Source: Benzoatithermus sp963720725 | GTDB lineage: Bacteria; Pseudomonadota; Alphaproteobacteria; Geminicoccales; Geminicoccaceae | DNA: 64,000 nucleotides | NCBI GenBank assembly: GCA_963720725.1 | Contig: CAVRGN010000003.1 | Location: forward strand, 992,001 to 1,056,000 | Direction of reading: 5' to 3' | Shown here: piece after piece, positions 15,812 to 24,735 of the stretch | Layout: each line of letters starts with the position of its first letter | How positions within the stretch are numbered: the stretch's first letter is position 1 | Notes under the pieces: model-generated | Told to the model about the DNA's origin: nothing | The model's database searches: none | What the model saw: only the letters and a program-made list of their open reading frames with translations | Translations under genes and position numbers: made by a program

Positions 15812-17048
15812 TTGGACGCACCCGATCCCGGCCCGGTCTGGGCGCCGCCGCTGCGCGCGGCCGTGCCCCGCGGACCTGTGCACCGACTGCGGCGTCTCGC
15901 GCACGGCCGAGCCCGGGCGCTGCGGGACCGCCTGCCAGTTCATCCGGCCCGACTATCCCGGCCTGGAGGCCCGCGTCCACGGCCGCGCGCGCGATCCCGC
16001 CAGGCCCGACGAGCTGCATTTCGGCCCGTTCCGCCGCATGCTGCGCGCCGAGCTGGTGCCTCCGCGCGCGGGTGCGCAGTGGACCGGAATCGCGACCCGG
16101 ATCGGCGAGCGCCTGCTGGAGACCGGCGCGGTCGACGCCGTGCTCGCGATGGCGCCCGACCCCGCCGACCGCTGGCGGCCGGTGCCGGTGCTGGTGACCG
16201 AGGCCGCCGGCATGGCGCGCTGCCGCGGCATGCGCATGGGCTATGCCCCGCTGCTGGCCCTGCTCGAGCCCGCGCGAGCCCGCGGCTACCGGCGCTTGGC
16301 GGTGGTCGGCATTCCCTGCCAGGTCTACGCGCTCCGCGCCCTGGAAGCCGAGCTCGGCCTGGAGCGGCTCTGGGTCGTCGGCACCCCCTGCTCGGACAAC
16401 ACCACCACCGAGCGCTTCCACGAGTTCCTCGCACTGCTCGACGAAGATCCCGCCGGCATCACCTATCTCGAGTTCCGCGCCGACTACCGGGTCGAGCTGC
16501 GCTACGCGGACGGCGGCACGCGGCTGATCCCGTTCCTCGACCTGCCGATCTCCCGGCTGCCGCCCGACTTCTTCCCGCTCACCTGCCGCAGCTGCGTCGA
16601 CTACACCAACGTGCTCGCCGACCTCACCGTCGGCTACATGGGCGGGCAGGGGCAGCAATGGCTGCTGGTCCGCAACGGCCGCGGCGAGGAGCTGGTGGGT
16701 CTTCTCGGCCCGGAATTGCGCGCTTGCGCCCCCGGCAGTGCCGGCAAGCGCCAAGGTCCGGTCCGGGGCTTCGTGAAGAACGTCGAGCGCGCCGCCGGGG
16801 GGCTGCCGCTGCGCCGCATGCCCGGCTGGCTGCGCCCGATCGTGTCGTGGATCATGCCCCGTTTCGGCCCCCGCGGCCTCGAGTTCGCACGGACCCGGGT
16901 CGAGATGAAGGCGGTCGAGACCGTCCTCCACCTGCGCCGCGAACGGCCGAGGCGGATGAAGGCCATGATCCCGGCTCATGTCTGGCGTCTGGTGGCACCG
17001 TACGGCCTGACCCCGGAGCCGGGCGAGACGCCGCCGCCTGGGGAGTGA
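15812..17048 (+). CDS. BciB/HCAR-like (FrhB-family) flavo-iron-sulfur reductase, frameshifted near start
   Basis: A roughly 410-residue protein of the F420-hydrogenase beta-subunit (FrhB) family, closest in pattern to ferredoxin-dependent 8-vinyl chlorophyllide reductase (BciB) and plant 7-hydroxymethyl-chlorophyll reductase. Fe-S cysteines are seen in LCTDCGVS, RCGTACQF, GTPCSDN and CRSCVDYTN; GAQWTGIATRI and GYMGGQGQQW are further family segments. The main frame has no start. Codons from TTG 15812 read MDAPDPGPVWAPPLRAAV in another frame and rejoin it as VPADLCTDC if one C of the CCCC at 15866-15869 is removed, so I infer a +1 insertion. No photosynthesis genes are nearby, so the substrate is unknown. 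Confidence 0.7.
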
Positions 17049-17185
17049 GCCGGCGGCGCCCGCGGTGTGGGGAGCCAGGACACCGCGGCAGGTGCGATGC
17101 TGACCGCGTTCCTAGGTCGGATCCGGCGTCGGTGGCGCCCTGCCCACGTGGCCGATGGCCAGCGCCTCGCGGCCAAACCCTCGAT

Positions 17186-18040
17186 TCAGGCGTGGGCCAG
17201 GCCGCTGCCGTACCAGGTCACCGCGCGCCTGCTCGCGCGGCCATGGGGCGCGGGCCGGGTCCGGCCGGCGAGCTCGCCCACCATCAGCCGCGCCAGGGCC
17301 GCGGCCGGCAGCGCAGTGCCGCTGACATGGGGACCGTCGCCCATGCGCTGGCCGATCAGTCCGAGATGATGCGCGGCCAGCGTGACCGGTTCCGACCAGC
17401 GCCGGGCGGAGGCCAGGGACACCAGACCATCGTTCAGGCCCTCCTCCGCCGCGACCATCGCCGCGATCCGGGCGAACTTCTGGCTCAGGCTGTCGGTCGG
17501 AAAGCGCCCCGCCAGGGCGCGGTAGCTCACGTCCTCGCGGTCGGGCATGGTGCGGTCGAGGTGGTCCGCACCGTCCCGGGTCAGGTCGCGGAGCGCGCCG
17601 CGGTCGAGCAGGCGGAGCAGTGGCGCCGGCCAGCGACCTGCGCGCAGCGCCCATTCGGCGGCCGCCGTGCCGCGGTGCGGCGTGCCGATCGTGACGACGC
17701 GGGCGATCCGCCGGTCGGGATCGAGCCTGCTGGCGAGGTAGCGCGCGTCCAGGCCGCCCATGCTGTGGCCGACCAGCACCAGCCGGCGCTGCGGCAGGGC
17801 CGCCAGGCGAGCCGCCAGGCGCCGGGCTCGGACCGCCACCCCGCCGGTGCGGGGTGCTGCGGTCAGGATCACCGGCACGCCATGGTCCGCGAGGTGGCGC
17901 CACACCGGACCCAGGCCCAGCCAGTACGGGTCGGGGCGCAGGCAGAGATAGCCATGGAGCAGGACGACCGCGACCGCGGCGCCCGCGGGTTCGGGTGCAT
18001 GCGGTCCAGGTGCGGAGGCGTCGAAGTGAGCTTTGGGCAT
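17186..18040 (-). CDS. Alpha/beta hydrolase (triacylglycerol-lipase-like)
   Basis: A 284-residue hydrolase. LLHGYLCLRPDPYWLG gives the oxyanion region near residue 28, the nucleophile elbow is VGHSMGGLDAR near 92, a TIGTPHRGT segment is typical of bacterial lipases and PGAP1-like esterases, and a final His is in AAHHLGLIG. No signal peptide is evident with the start chosen at ATG 18040 (MPKAHFD); the open frame reaches 18121 but those residues look like noise. It stands alone, facing the BciB-like gene. The substrate is not known. Confidence 0.8.
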   Translation of the reverse strand: MPKAHFDASAPGPHAPEPAGAAVAVVLLHGYLCLRPDPYWLGLGPVWRHLADHGVPVILTAAPRTGGVAVRARRLAARLAALPQRRLVLVGHSMGGLDARYLASRLDPDRRIARVVTIGTPHRGTAAAEWALRAGRWPAPLLRLLDRGALRDLTRDGADHLDRTMPDREDVSYRALAGRFPTDSLSQKFARIAAMVAAEEGLNDGLVSLASARRWSEPVTLAAHHLGLIGQRMGDGPHVSGTALPAAALARLMVGELAGRTRPAPHGRASRRAVTWYGSGLAHA

Positions 18041-18321
18041 GACCGAGCAGGAAGGCGTGGGCCGCCTTGTCGGTTCCCACGCACAGCGTGCGACGCTAGC
18101 CGTGCCCGAGCTCGCCGGCAATGCAGGGCTTCGCTCCAGGCGGCGGCATGTCGGGCGCCCTCATACCCGCTGGCGCCGCGCTTGGGCGGGGCAGGCCGCT
18201 TGCGACGGACGGGCGGTGCGACGGTGACGGCGGGCGCCGCTGGCGCTACGCTCGGGCCGTCGTGCCGCCGCGGGGACCCATTGCGCCATCACCTCAGCCC
18301 CTCGACCGTGGGTCCGAGCTT

Positions 18322-19545
18322 GTGACCGCCGGCGTGGTCATCGTCGGCGCGGGCCAGGCCGGCTTCCAGGTGGCGGCCTCGCTGCGTGGCGAAGGGCATG
18401 AGGGGCCGATCACGCTGCTCGGCGCCGAGGACCATCCTCCCTACCAGCGTCCGCCGCTGTCCAAGGGCCTGCTGCTCGGCAAGATGGCGCGGGAGCGGCT
18501 GCTGTTCCGGCAGCCGGATTTCTACACCGGCAAGTCGATCGGCCTTCGCCTGGGCCAGAGCGTGACCGCGATCGACCGCGCCGGGCGCACGGTCACCACC
18601 GCGGCCGGCGAGCGCGTCTCCTACGACAGCCTGGTCCTCGCCACCGGCACCCGGGTCCGCCCCCTGCCGGTACCCGGCACCGAGCTCGCCGGCGTCGTCT
18701 ACCTGCGCACCCTGGTCGAATTGGAAGACCTCGCGCGCAGGGTGGCGGTGGCGGAGCGGGTGGTGGTGATCGGCGGTGGCTTCATCGGCCTCGAGGTCGC
18801 GGCCGCGGTGCGCCTGCTGGGCAAGCCCGTGACCGTGCTCGAGGCAGCCGACCGGCTGATGGGCCGGGTGGTGGCGCCGGTGATCTCCGCCTTCTACGCC
18901 GAGCTGCACCGGGCACGCGGCGTCGAACTGGTGCTGGACGCGCGCATCGCCGCGCTGGAGGGCGCCGATGGTCGGGTCCGCGCCGTGGCCATGGCCGATG
19001 GCACCCGCCACGCCGCCGACCTGGTGGTGATCGGCATCGGCGTCCTGCCCAATGTCGAGCTCGCCGAGCAAGCAGGCCTCGCCTGCGCCAACGGCATCGT
19101 GGTCGACGACCAGGGCCGCACTGCCGATCCCGCCATCTTCGCCGCCGGCGAGTGCACCAGCCATCCCAGCCGCTTTGCCGGCGCCATGGTGCGGCTGGAG
19201 TTGGTCCAGAACGCGGTCGACCAGGCCAAGGCGGTGGCAGCCGCGATCCTGGGTCGCCACGCTCCCTATGACGAGGTGCCCTGGTTCTGGAGCGACCAGT
19301 ACGAGGTCAAGCTGCAGATGGTCGGCCTCTCGGCCGGCCACGACGACCTGGCCGTGCGCGGCGACCCGGCGGGCGGACGCTTCTCGGTGTGCTACTTCCG
19401 CGCCGGGCGGTTGCTGGCGATGGATTCCGTCAACCGCCCCGGCGACCACATGGCCTGCCGCAGGCTGCTCGCCACCGGCACCGCACTGACGCCGGCGCAG
19501 GCCGCCGACACGGGCTTCGACCTGAAAGCGGCGCTCATGCGCTGA
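18322..19545 (+). CDS. FAD-dependent NAD(P)H:ferredoxin-type reductase
   Basis: A 407-residue flavoprotein of the rhodocoxin/putidaredoxin reductase family, which passes electrons from NAD(P)H to a small 2Fe-2S ferredoxin feeding P450s or oxygenases. Motifs: VIVGAGQAGFQVAASL (FAD, residues 5-20), PPYQRPPLSKG, LATGTRVRPL, VVVIGGGFIGLEVAAAV (NAD, near 150), FAAGECTSH (FAD, near 277) and the C-terminal domain with FWSDQYEVKLQMVGLS. The start is taken as GTG 18322 (VTAGVVIVG), since the upstream part of the frame is low in similarity. No ferredoxin or oxygenase gene is adjacent, so the partner is encoded elsewhere. Confidence 0.9.
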   Translation: MTAGVVIVGAGQAGFQVAASLRGEGHEGPITLLGAEDHPPYQRPPLSKGLLLGKMARERLLFRQPDFYTGKSIGLRLGQSVTAIDRAGRTVTTAAGERVSYDSLVLATGTRVRPLPVPGTELAGVVYLRTLVELEDLARRVAVAERVVVIGGGFIGLEVAAAVRLLGKPVTVLEAADRLMGRVVAPVISAFYAELHRARGVELVLDARIAALEGADGRVRAVAMADGTRHAADLVVIGIGVLPNVELAEQAGLACANGIVVDDQGRTADPAIFAAGECTSHPSRFAGAMVRLELVQNAVDQAKAVAAAILGRHAPYDEVPWFWSDQYEVKLQMVGLSAGHDDLAVRGDPAGGRFSVCYFRAGRLLAMDSVNRPGDHMACRRLLATGTALTPAQAADTGFDLKAALMR

Positions 19546-19665
19546 CGCCGGCGGCCTCGAACCCCGTGCTGCAACATTTCCGGTTCGGTGCCGCCCTGCA
19601 ACTGGCGCGGCGCATCGCTTGCCCCTACAAATCCAGCCGGGGTGGAACTTGCCGGTCGGAGGCAG

Positions 19666-21411
19666 ATGAGCGCGACCGCAACGTCGACGCATGCGGCGAT
19701 CCTGTTCGCCGACGTCAAGGGCTACTCGGTCCTGATCAGCCGCGACGAGGTCGGAACCTACGCGCGGCTGCAGCGGGCGCGAGCCCTGTTTCGGGCGCTG
19801 GTCGGGGATTATGGCGGGCGTATCGTCGACGAGGCGGGCGATGGCGTGCTGGCCGCCTTTGCTGAGTCGGGGCCGGCGGTCGATTTCGCTCTGGCCGTGC
19901 AACGTGATTTCGCAAATGCTGCTGCGTGGCAGGGTGAGAGCGGACCGTTCGCCTTTCGGATCGGTTTGCACTCCGGCGCGGTACGGATGGATGGCAGCCG
20001 GCTGTTCGGGCACAATCTGATCGTCGCGCAACGCATTCAGGAAATCGCGCCGCCGGGCCGCGTCTGCGTCTCCGACGTGGTGCACTCAGAGCTGAAGCAC
20101 CGCACGGATATCCGCTTCGTCAGCCTCGGCTGGCGTCAGCTCAAAAATCTGCCGCCGTTGCACGTCCACCGGGTCGAATCGGCTGATCAGGTCGATTCTC
20201 TCGAAGGGGCGTTGTTCGCGGCTGAGACGCATGCCGCCAGCGACGACGCCTCGGTTGCTGTGCTGCCGCTTGAGAACCGCTCCCCCGACACGATCGACCG
20301 CATGCTGTGCGACGGCGTCACAACGGACATCATTGAGCGCATATCCAGATTTCGCGACGTGCCGGTGATCGCCCGCCACTCGGCTTTCCAGTGCAGAGCC
20401 CTGGCGCATGCTCCGGCTGAGATCGGTCATCTGCTGGGCGTCCGCTACGTCGCCCTTGGGTCGATGCAGCGTGCCGGAGATCGGCTGAGAATCAGTTTCC
20501 AGCTGCTCGTGGCCGAGACCGGCCGACTGCTCTGGTCAGAACGTTACGAAGGCAAGCTCGCCGAAGTGTTCACTTTTCAGGACGATGTGGCCAACACCGT
20601 TGCGGCGCATCTGGCGAGTCACGTGAGCGCCGCCGAGCGGCGGCGTGTGCTGACGATCCGGGAGCCGTTCATCGACGCCTATGGACTGGTTCTGCGCGGG
20701 CAGGACCTCATCTTCCGCTACCGTCGCGAGTCCAACGCACATGCGCGCCGCCTGTTCGAGGAGGCGGCGGGGATGGATCCCACCTATGCCCGTACCTACG
20801 CCGGGGTTTCAAGATCGCTGAATCTGGCCTGGCGCTATCGTTGGGCAGACGAGGCCGATGCGTGTCTCGACCGAGCGCTCGAGCTTGCCCGCACGGCCGT
20901 GGCACGGGACGAGTTCGACGCGCGCGGGTTCGCGGAACTCGGCTTTGCCAATCTGCAAAAGCGCGAGCACGACGCCGCATTGTCTGCCTATCGCCGCGCC
21001 ATCGAGCTGAACCCGAACGACGCGGACATCCTGGCGGAGCTTGGCGACGCCCTGATTCTCGCCGGTGAGCCCGAGGAGGCGTTGACGCTCCTTCAGCGCG
21101 CCGTGCGCCTCAACCCACATCCACCAGACTGGTATTTGTGGAATCTCGGCGGCGCGCTCTTCGAGTTGGAACGCCACCAGGAAGTTCTGGATACCGTCGG
21201 CCGAATGCGCGATCCGACGGAAGGGCGTCGGTTGCTTGCGGCAAGCAGCGCCTATCTTGGACTGTCGAAAGAGGCAGCCCACCACGCGCAAGAGGTATTG
21301 CGCGCACACCCGGATTTCTCGACGGCGGTATGGCGGAGCAAGGCGCCGTTCCGCAACGAGGCCGCACTGGAGCGTTTCCTCACCGGCCTACGCATGGCAG
21401 GGCTGCCCTAG
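19666..21411 (+). CDS. Class III adenylate/guanylate cyclase with TolB-like and TPR domains
   Basis: A 581-residue signalling protein. Residues about 8-180 form a class III cyclase domain; metal-binding Asp residues are in ILFADVKGYS and in EAGDGVLAAF. Residues about 205-330 (SVAVLPLENRS ... LGSMQRAGDRLRISFQLL) form the TolB-like/CadC-type domain found in this family, and about 370-560 form TPR repeats such as ALSAYRRAIELNPNDADILAELGDAL. No membrane segment is seen. ATG 19666 has a clear GGAGG just upstream. The likely activity is cAMP or cGMP formation under unknown control. The codon choice looks slightly less GC-rich than the neighbours. Confidence 0.87.
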   Translation: MSATATSTHAAILFADVKGYSVLISRDEVGTYARLQRARALFRALVGDYGGRIVDEAGDGVLAAFAESGPAVDFALAVQRDFANAAAWQGESGPFAFRIGLHSGAVRMDGSRLFGHNLIVAQRIQEIAPPGRVCVSDVVHSELKHRTDIRFVSLGWRQLKNLPPLHVHRVESADQVDSLEGALFAAETHAASDDASVAVLPLENRSPDTIDRMLCDGVTTDIIERISRFRDVPVIARHSAFQCRALAHAPAEIGHLLGVRYVALGSMQRAGDRLRISFQLLVAETGRLLWSERYEGKLAEVFTFQDDVANTVAAHLASHVSAAERRRVLTIREPFIDAYGLVLRGQDLIFRYRRESNAHARRLFEEAAGMDPTYARTYAGVSRSLNLAWRYRWADEADACLDRALELARTAVARDEFDARGFAELGFANLQKREHDAALSAYRRAIELNPNDADILAELGDALILAGEPEEALTLLQRAVRLNPHPPDWYLWNLGGALFELERHQEVLDTVGRMRDPTEGRRLLAASSAYLGLSKEAAHHAQEVLRAHPDFSTAVWRSKAPFRNEAALERFLTGLRMAGLP

Positions 21412-21428
21412 CTTCTCGCGGCTCCGCG

Positions 21429-22013
21429 TCAGCCACCCGGGCCGCGCATCCTCGTGTGCTGGCCCCGGAAGTACGGCATCGAGTCGTCCGCGCCCAGCTC
21501 GGCGTCGACCAGCAGGCGTTCCAGCGGCCCGCTGTCGATGTCCAACCGCAGCGAGAAGTCGCCGCGATCGTACTCCCACACCAGCAGGTCGGACGAGAAC
21601 TCGCAGCATTTGACGGCTTGGCCCGACGAATCGACCGAGGTCGGACCCGTGCTGAAGCGGCCGGTGGTCGCCGGATCGTTCGTGCCGCTGCCCGGCGGCG
21701 GATCGATCGCCAGTGCCCCGGAGTCGTCTGCTTTCCGCTGGGAGACGATCGGTGCCCTCGGGGAGGCCGGGACGCCGTCGCCGTGGACGAGGAAGATCGC
21801 TGGGCGAGCCAGCGGCGTGTAGCGCCCGAAGTAGCTGAAGCCGTAGATGCGGGCGAGCTGCGGCTTCGTGCCCGCCGCCAGCTGCGCACGCAGGAACCGA
21901 TTGGCTCCGAGCTCGTCGCGGGCATTCTCGACGTCGATCGCCAGCCCTGCGACCACTCTGCCGTACAGCTTGACCGCCGAAGGGGTCAGCAGCAATTCCC
22001 TGGTCGCGACCAT
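21429..22013 (-). CDS. Uncharacterised protein at the end of the YcaO-TfuA cassette
   Basis: A 194-residue protein I do not recognise. It has no signal peptide or membrane segment. Notable segments are ARIYGFSYFGRYTPLARP and AIFLVHGDGVP in the middle, a Pro/Gly/Ser-rich linker at about 100-130, a VKCCEFSSDLLVWEYDRGDF segment with an adjacent Cys pair, and a short Gly-rich tail. It follows the metalloprotease gene after 15 bp on the same strand, so it is almost surely cotranscribed with it, TfuA and YcaO. It could be a substrate, a partner of the protease or an unrelated passenger. ATG 22013 is used; TTG 22016 is possible. Confidence 0.7.
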   Translation of the reverse strand: MVATRELLLTPSAVKLYGRVVAGLAIDVENARDELGANRFLRAQLAAGTKPQLARIYGFSYFGRYTPLARPAIFLVHGDGVPASPRAPIVSQRKADDSGALAIDPPPGSGTNDPATTGRFSTGPTSVDSSGQAVKCCEFSSDLLVWEYDRGDFSLRLDIDSGPLERLLVDAELGADDSMPYFRGQHTRMRGPGG

Positions 22014-22028
22014 CAACGCTCTCCTTTG

Positions 22029-23366
22029 CTATGCCGACTTGCGGGACGATGTGGGGAAGGTGCTGACCTCTCGCTTCGCGCATCGATGAAGACCGAAGCG
22101 GCGGCCCATGCTGGCCAGCGCGCGCGAGCCGAGGAACGGCCCAACGGGCACCATCCCGATGCCGCGCCACGCAAAGCTCGCCTCGATCCGCGACGCAAAG
22201 CCGCCGCCGGTCGAGCGGTCGGCCTCGAGCAGCGCCCGGGCGACCGCAACGTAGGTCACCTCGTCACGCCGCAGCCGCCGCAGCGCGTACGCCAGCCAGC
22301 CGCCCAGGCGATCGCGCGCGTCGGCGAACGCCCGGGGGAACTCCTGCGGCGCGCGTGGATACCAGCGATCGTACTCGGCCTGGATGAGTGGGGCAAACGC
22401 GCGGAGGTGGCCGCGCTCTTCGGAGAGCATGGCGAGGCTCGGCGGGATCAGCCCACGCTCGACCAAGCCCGCCTGATAGAGATCGAGCAAGAGGTCGAAG
22501 ACGGCGCCCGTCAGCGGTTCGGCGAGGTCGTGCGCATCGCTCCAGCCGAGCGCAAACTCGGACATCCTGGTGGCATTGGAAGCGATCCGGATCTGCGCGG
22601 TCGAGGACAGCTCGGCCAGCCGGTTGATCTCATTGGCGCCCAGGAGGTTGCCACGGGTCCGCTCGATCACCTGGTCGACGACCGGTGCCAACTGCGCTGC
22701 CACGAGCAGAGCGGAGAGGTCGCCGAACGCCTCGTGGAAGCCATCATACTCGGGTCCCGCCCGCGCAGGGTCGGGCTCGCCGACGATCCCGTAGACGATC
22801 AGATGGCCGACCTCGTGCGCGATTACGTCCAGATTCAGCGCGAAGGCATGCGGTGGGTGATCGGGACTGACGTCATGGCCAAGCTCCAGCCACCCACGGC
22901 CGACCTCGCCATTGTCGTAATTCTCGCCGAGCAGCCCGATCTCGAGCACTCGACGGCCGAAGTACCATGGAACGGGCGCGCCGAGATAACTCTCCCAGAC
23001 GTCGAGCGCGAGGCGCACGCAGGCGAAGGCGTGCGCTTGGTCGAAGGTGGGGTCGGCAGGCTCGAGGTTGGCGAAGCTGCCGTCAGGCCCCGGCAGCGCC
23101 GGTGGAGCCACGTCTCCCCGCCAAGGCGGCAATGAGCGGCGCCCCACACCACCGCGCATGAGCTCCTGGCCGTAAGAGTCGGACTTGCCGAGGGGCCGGA
23201 TGACGCACATCCGCCCATCGTGCGGCCCCAGGCCCAGCGAGCCCGCCGGCGGCGACAGCTCGACGGTGATCGGCTCCCTGTAGGCCGCGAGCACGGGCGA
23301 TTGCGGGTACAGCTTGAACCGCGTACCGCCTCGCCCGACGTCTGCAGAGAACCGCGTTGGTGCCAT
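22029..23366 (-). CDS. Thermolysin-like (gluzincin) zinc metalloprotease without signal peptide
   Basis: A 445-residue protein with the gluzincin zinc signature: HEVGH in DVIAHEVGHLIVYG (about residue 195) and, 24 residues past the second His, the third ligand Glu in FHEAFGDLSALL, matching the E-A-x-x-D pattern of thermolysin-type (M4, clan MA) enzymes. There is neither a signal peptide nor the long propeptide usual for secreted M4 proteases, so it probably works in the cytoplasm. The start is ATG 23366 (MAPTRFS); the frame extends to 23426. It is transcribed 49 bp after TfuA and 15 bp before the unknown 194-residue protein, suggesting peptide processing linked to YcaO/TfuA chemistry. Confidence 0.8.
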   Translation of the reverse strand: MAPTRFSADVGRGGTRFKLYPQSPVLAAYREPITVELSPPAGSLGLGPHDGRMCVIRPLGKSDSYGQELMRGGVGRRSLPPWRGDVAPPALPGPDGSFANLEPADPTFDQAHAFACVRLALDVWESYLGAPVPWYFGRRVLEIGLLGENYDNGEVGRGWLELGHDVSPDHPPHAFALNLDVIAHEVGHLIVYGIVGEPDPARAGPEYDGFHEAFGDLSALLVAAQLAPVVDQVIERTRGNLLGANEINRLAELSSTAQIRIASNATRMSEFALGWSDAHDLAEPLTGAVFDLLLDLYQAGLVERGLIPPSLAMLSEERGHLRAFAPLIQAEYDRWYPRAPQEFPRAFADARDRLGGWLAYALRRLRRDEVTYVAVARALLEADRSTGGGFASRIEASFAWRGIGMVPVGPFLGSRALASMGRRFGLHRCAKREVSTFPTSSRKSA

Positions 23367-23415
23367 AGACCCCGCTCTTCTCGATCCGAGCCGGCGGGCT
23401 GAGACGTGGAACGCG

Positions 23416-24735
23416 CTACGTGGCACCTTCCTTGTCCTGCATCATGCGTAGAAAGAGCAGCTCGCGCAAGGCCGCACGCTGCATGGCGGCCCGATCGAGA
23501 AACCCGAGCCGCCGTGCTAGGTCCGTGTCGGCGACGCCACCGTCGACCCGCTCAGCCAGACGCGCCAGCAGGGGCGCTGGATCGACGCCGGCCCGTGCCG
23601 CCGAGACCGCGTCGAGGCCGGCCGCCGTCAAGGCCCGCGCCTTGGCCTTCGCCCGCCCGGCCAAGGCCGGGTAGCCGCCCGAGGCGCGCAGCTCAGCCAG
23701 CATGGCCGGCTCCAGCGCCGCACGTGCTGTCGCCTCCAGCTCCGCCGCCATCGCCTCGTCCGCCACCAGCGCCGCAAACCCCGCCGCGTCGAGGTCGCAT
23801 GCGCGCAGCCAATGCTCGAGGTCGGCACGCCGCCACAGGCCCAGCCGGGCGCGCAGGCGCTCGCCGGCCGCGGCCCGGGCGGCGGCACCAGGGGCTGCGC
23901 CCGACCGCTCCGTCTCGCGCCGAGCGAGCACCCTCAGCAGGGCGGCACGGCGCACGGTGCCGACCCGATCCACCTCCAGCCGCAGCTCGTCGAGCACGTC
24001 CTGATCCGATCCGGCCGCCGAGTAAGCCCGCTGGTAGAGGGCATCCCAGGCGTCGGTCCAGGCGAACGGGAAGCCCACCGCGAGCGGCGCCGGGTCGTCG
24101 GCCACGAAGGCCGCCAAATGCTCGACCAGGGCCAGCGCGTCGATACGCTTCTGGTCGATGCGCCCATCGCGCAGCCAGTCCCGCAGCCGCGCAACCAGGG
24201 CAGGCTCGCCCAGCTGGGCCAGGACCGTCTCCCAGGTTCGCTCGCGGTAGTGAACCGCGCGCGCCGCTGCCAACACCCGATGGGCTTCCGGCTTGTCCAG
24301 GGCCGCCTGCGACCGGGCATGCTCGACGGTTGCACGGACATTGACCAGCGCCTCGGTGACCGCGGCGAAGCCCACCTCCACCGGGCCATGCAACACGGCC
24401 ACCTCGTCATCGGCTTCCAGTTCGCCGTCGCGGTAGCCCTGGAAGATCCGCCCGACGCCGACCATGCCGAAGGCGTGCAGCTCGGCCGCGCGCAGGGCTC
24501 CCATGCTGGCAGCGCCGAAGACGTGCACGCCCCGGGACAGCGCCCACAGGATCTCCTTGTGCCAGACGGGCAGGACCCGCTCGAACACGCCGTCGATCAG
24601 GCCGATCGCGCGGGGCGTGCCGTGGACGGCCCGCAGCACGTCACCGACCGCAGCCGGCGGCAGCACCGTGCACGCCAGCCGGTCGCGAATCTCAGCCGCG
24701 GCGACGGTCGGGCCGGCGAAGACGACGACGCTCAT
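23416..24735 (-). CDS. TfuA domain protein with long C-terminal extension
   Basis: A 439-residue protein. The TfuA domain occupies about residues 45-170, with the diagnostic VFGAASMGALRAAEL and the following VGRIFQGYRDGELEADDEVAVLHG. TfuA proteins act with YcaO enzymes in thioamide formation on peptides or proteins. About 260 further residues, Ala/Arg/Leu-rich and predicted helical, extend beyond the domain; they contain an internal LRARLGLWRRADLEHWLRA segment and are not seen in minimal TfuA proteins. The start ATG 24735 overlaps the YcaO stop by 4 bp, which supports a YcaO-TfuA complex. The metalloprotease gene follows after 49 bp. Confidence 0.88.
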   Translation of the reverse strand: MSVVVFAGPTVAAAEIRDRLACTVLPPAAVGDVLRAVHGTPRAIGLIDGVFERVLPVWHKEILWALSRGVHVFGAASMGALRAAELHAFGMVGVGRIFQGYRDGELEADDEVAVLHGPVEVGFAAVTEALVNVRATVEHARSQAALDKPEAHRVLAAARAVHYRERTWETVLAQLGEPALVARLRDWLRDGRIDQKRIDALALVEHLAAFVADDPAPLAVGFPFAWTDAWDALYQRAYSAAGSDQDVLDELRLEVDRVGTVRRAALLRVLARRETERSGAAPGAAARAAAGERLRARLGLWRRADLEHWLRACDLDAAGFAALVADEAMAAELEATARAALEPAMLAELRASGGYPALAGRAKAKARALTAAGLDAVSAARAGVDPAPLLARLAERVDGGVADTDLARRLGFLDRAAMQRAALRELLFLRMMQDKEGAT

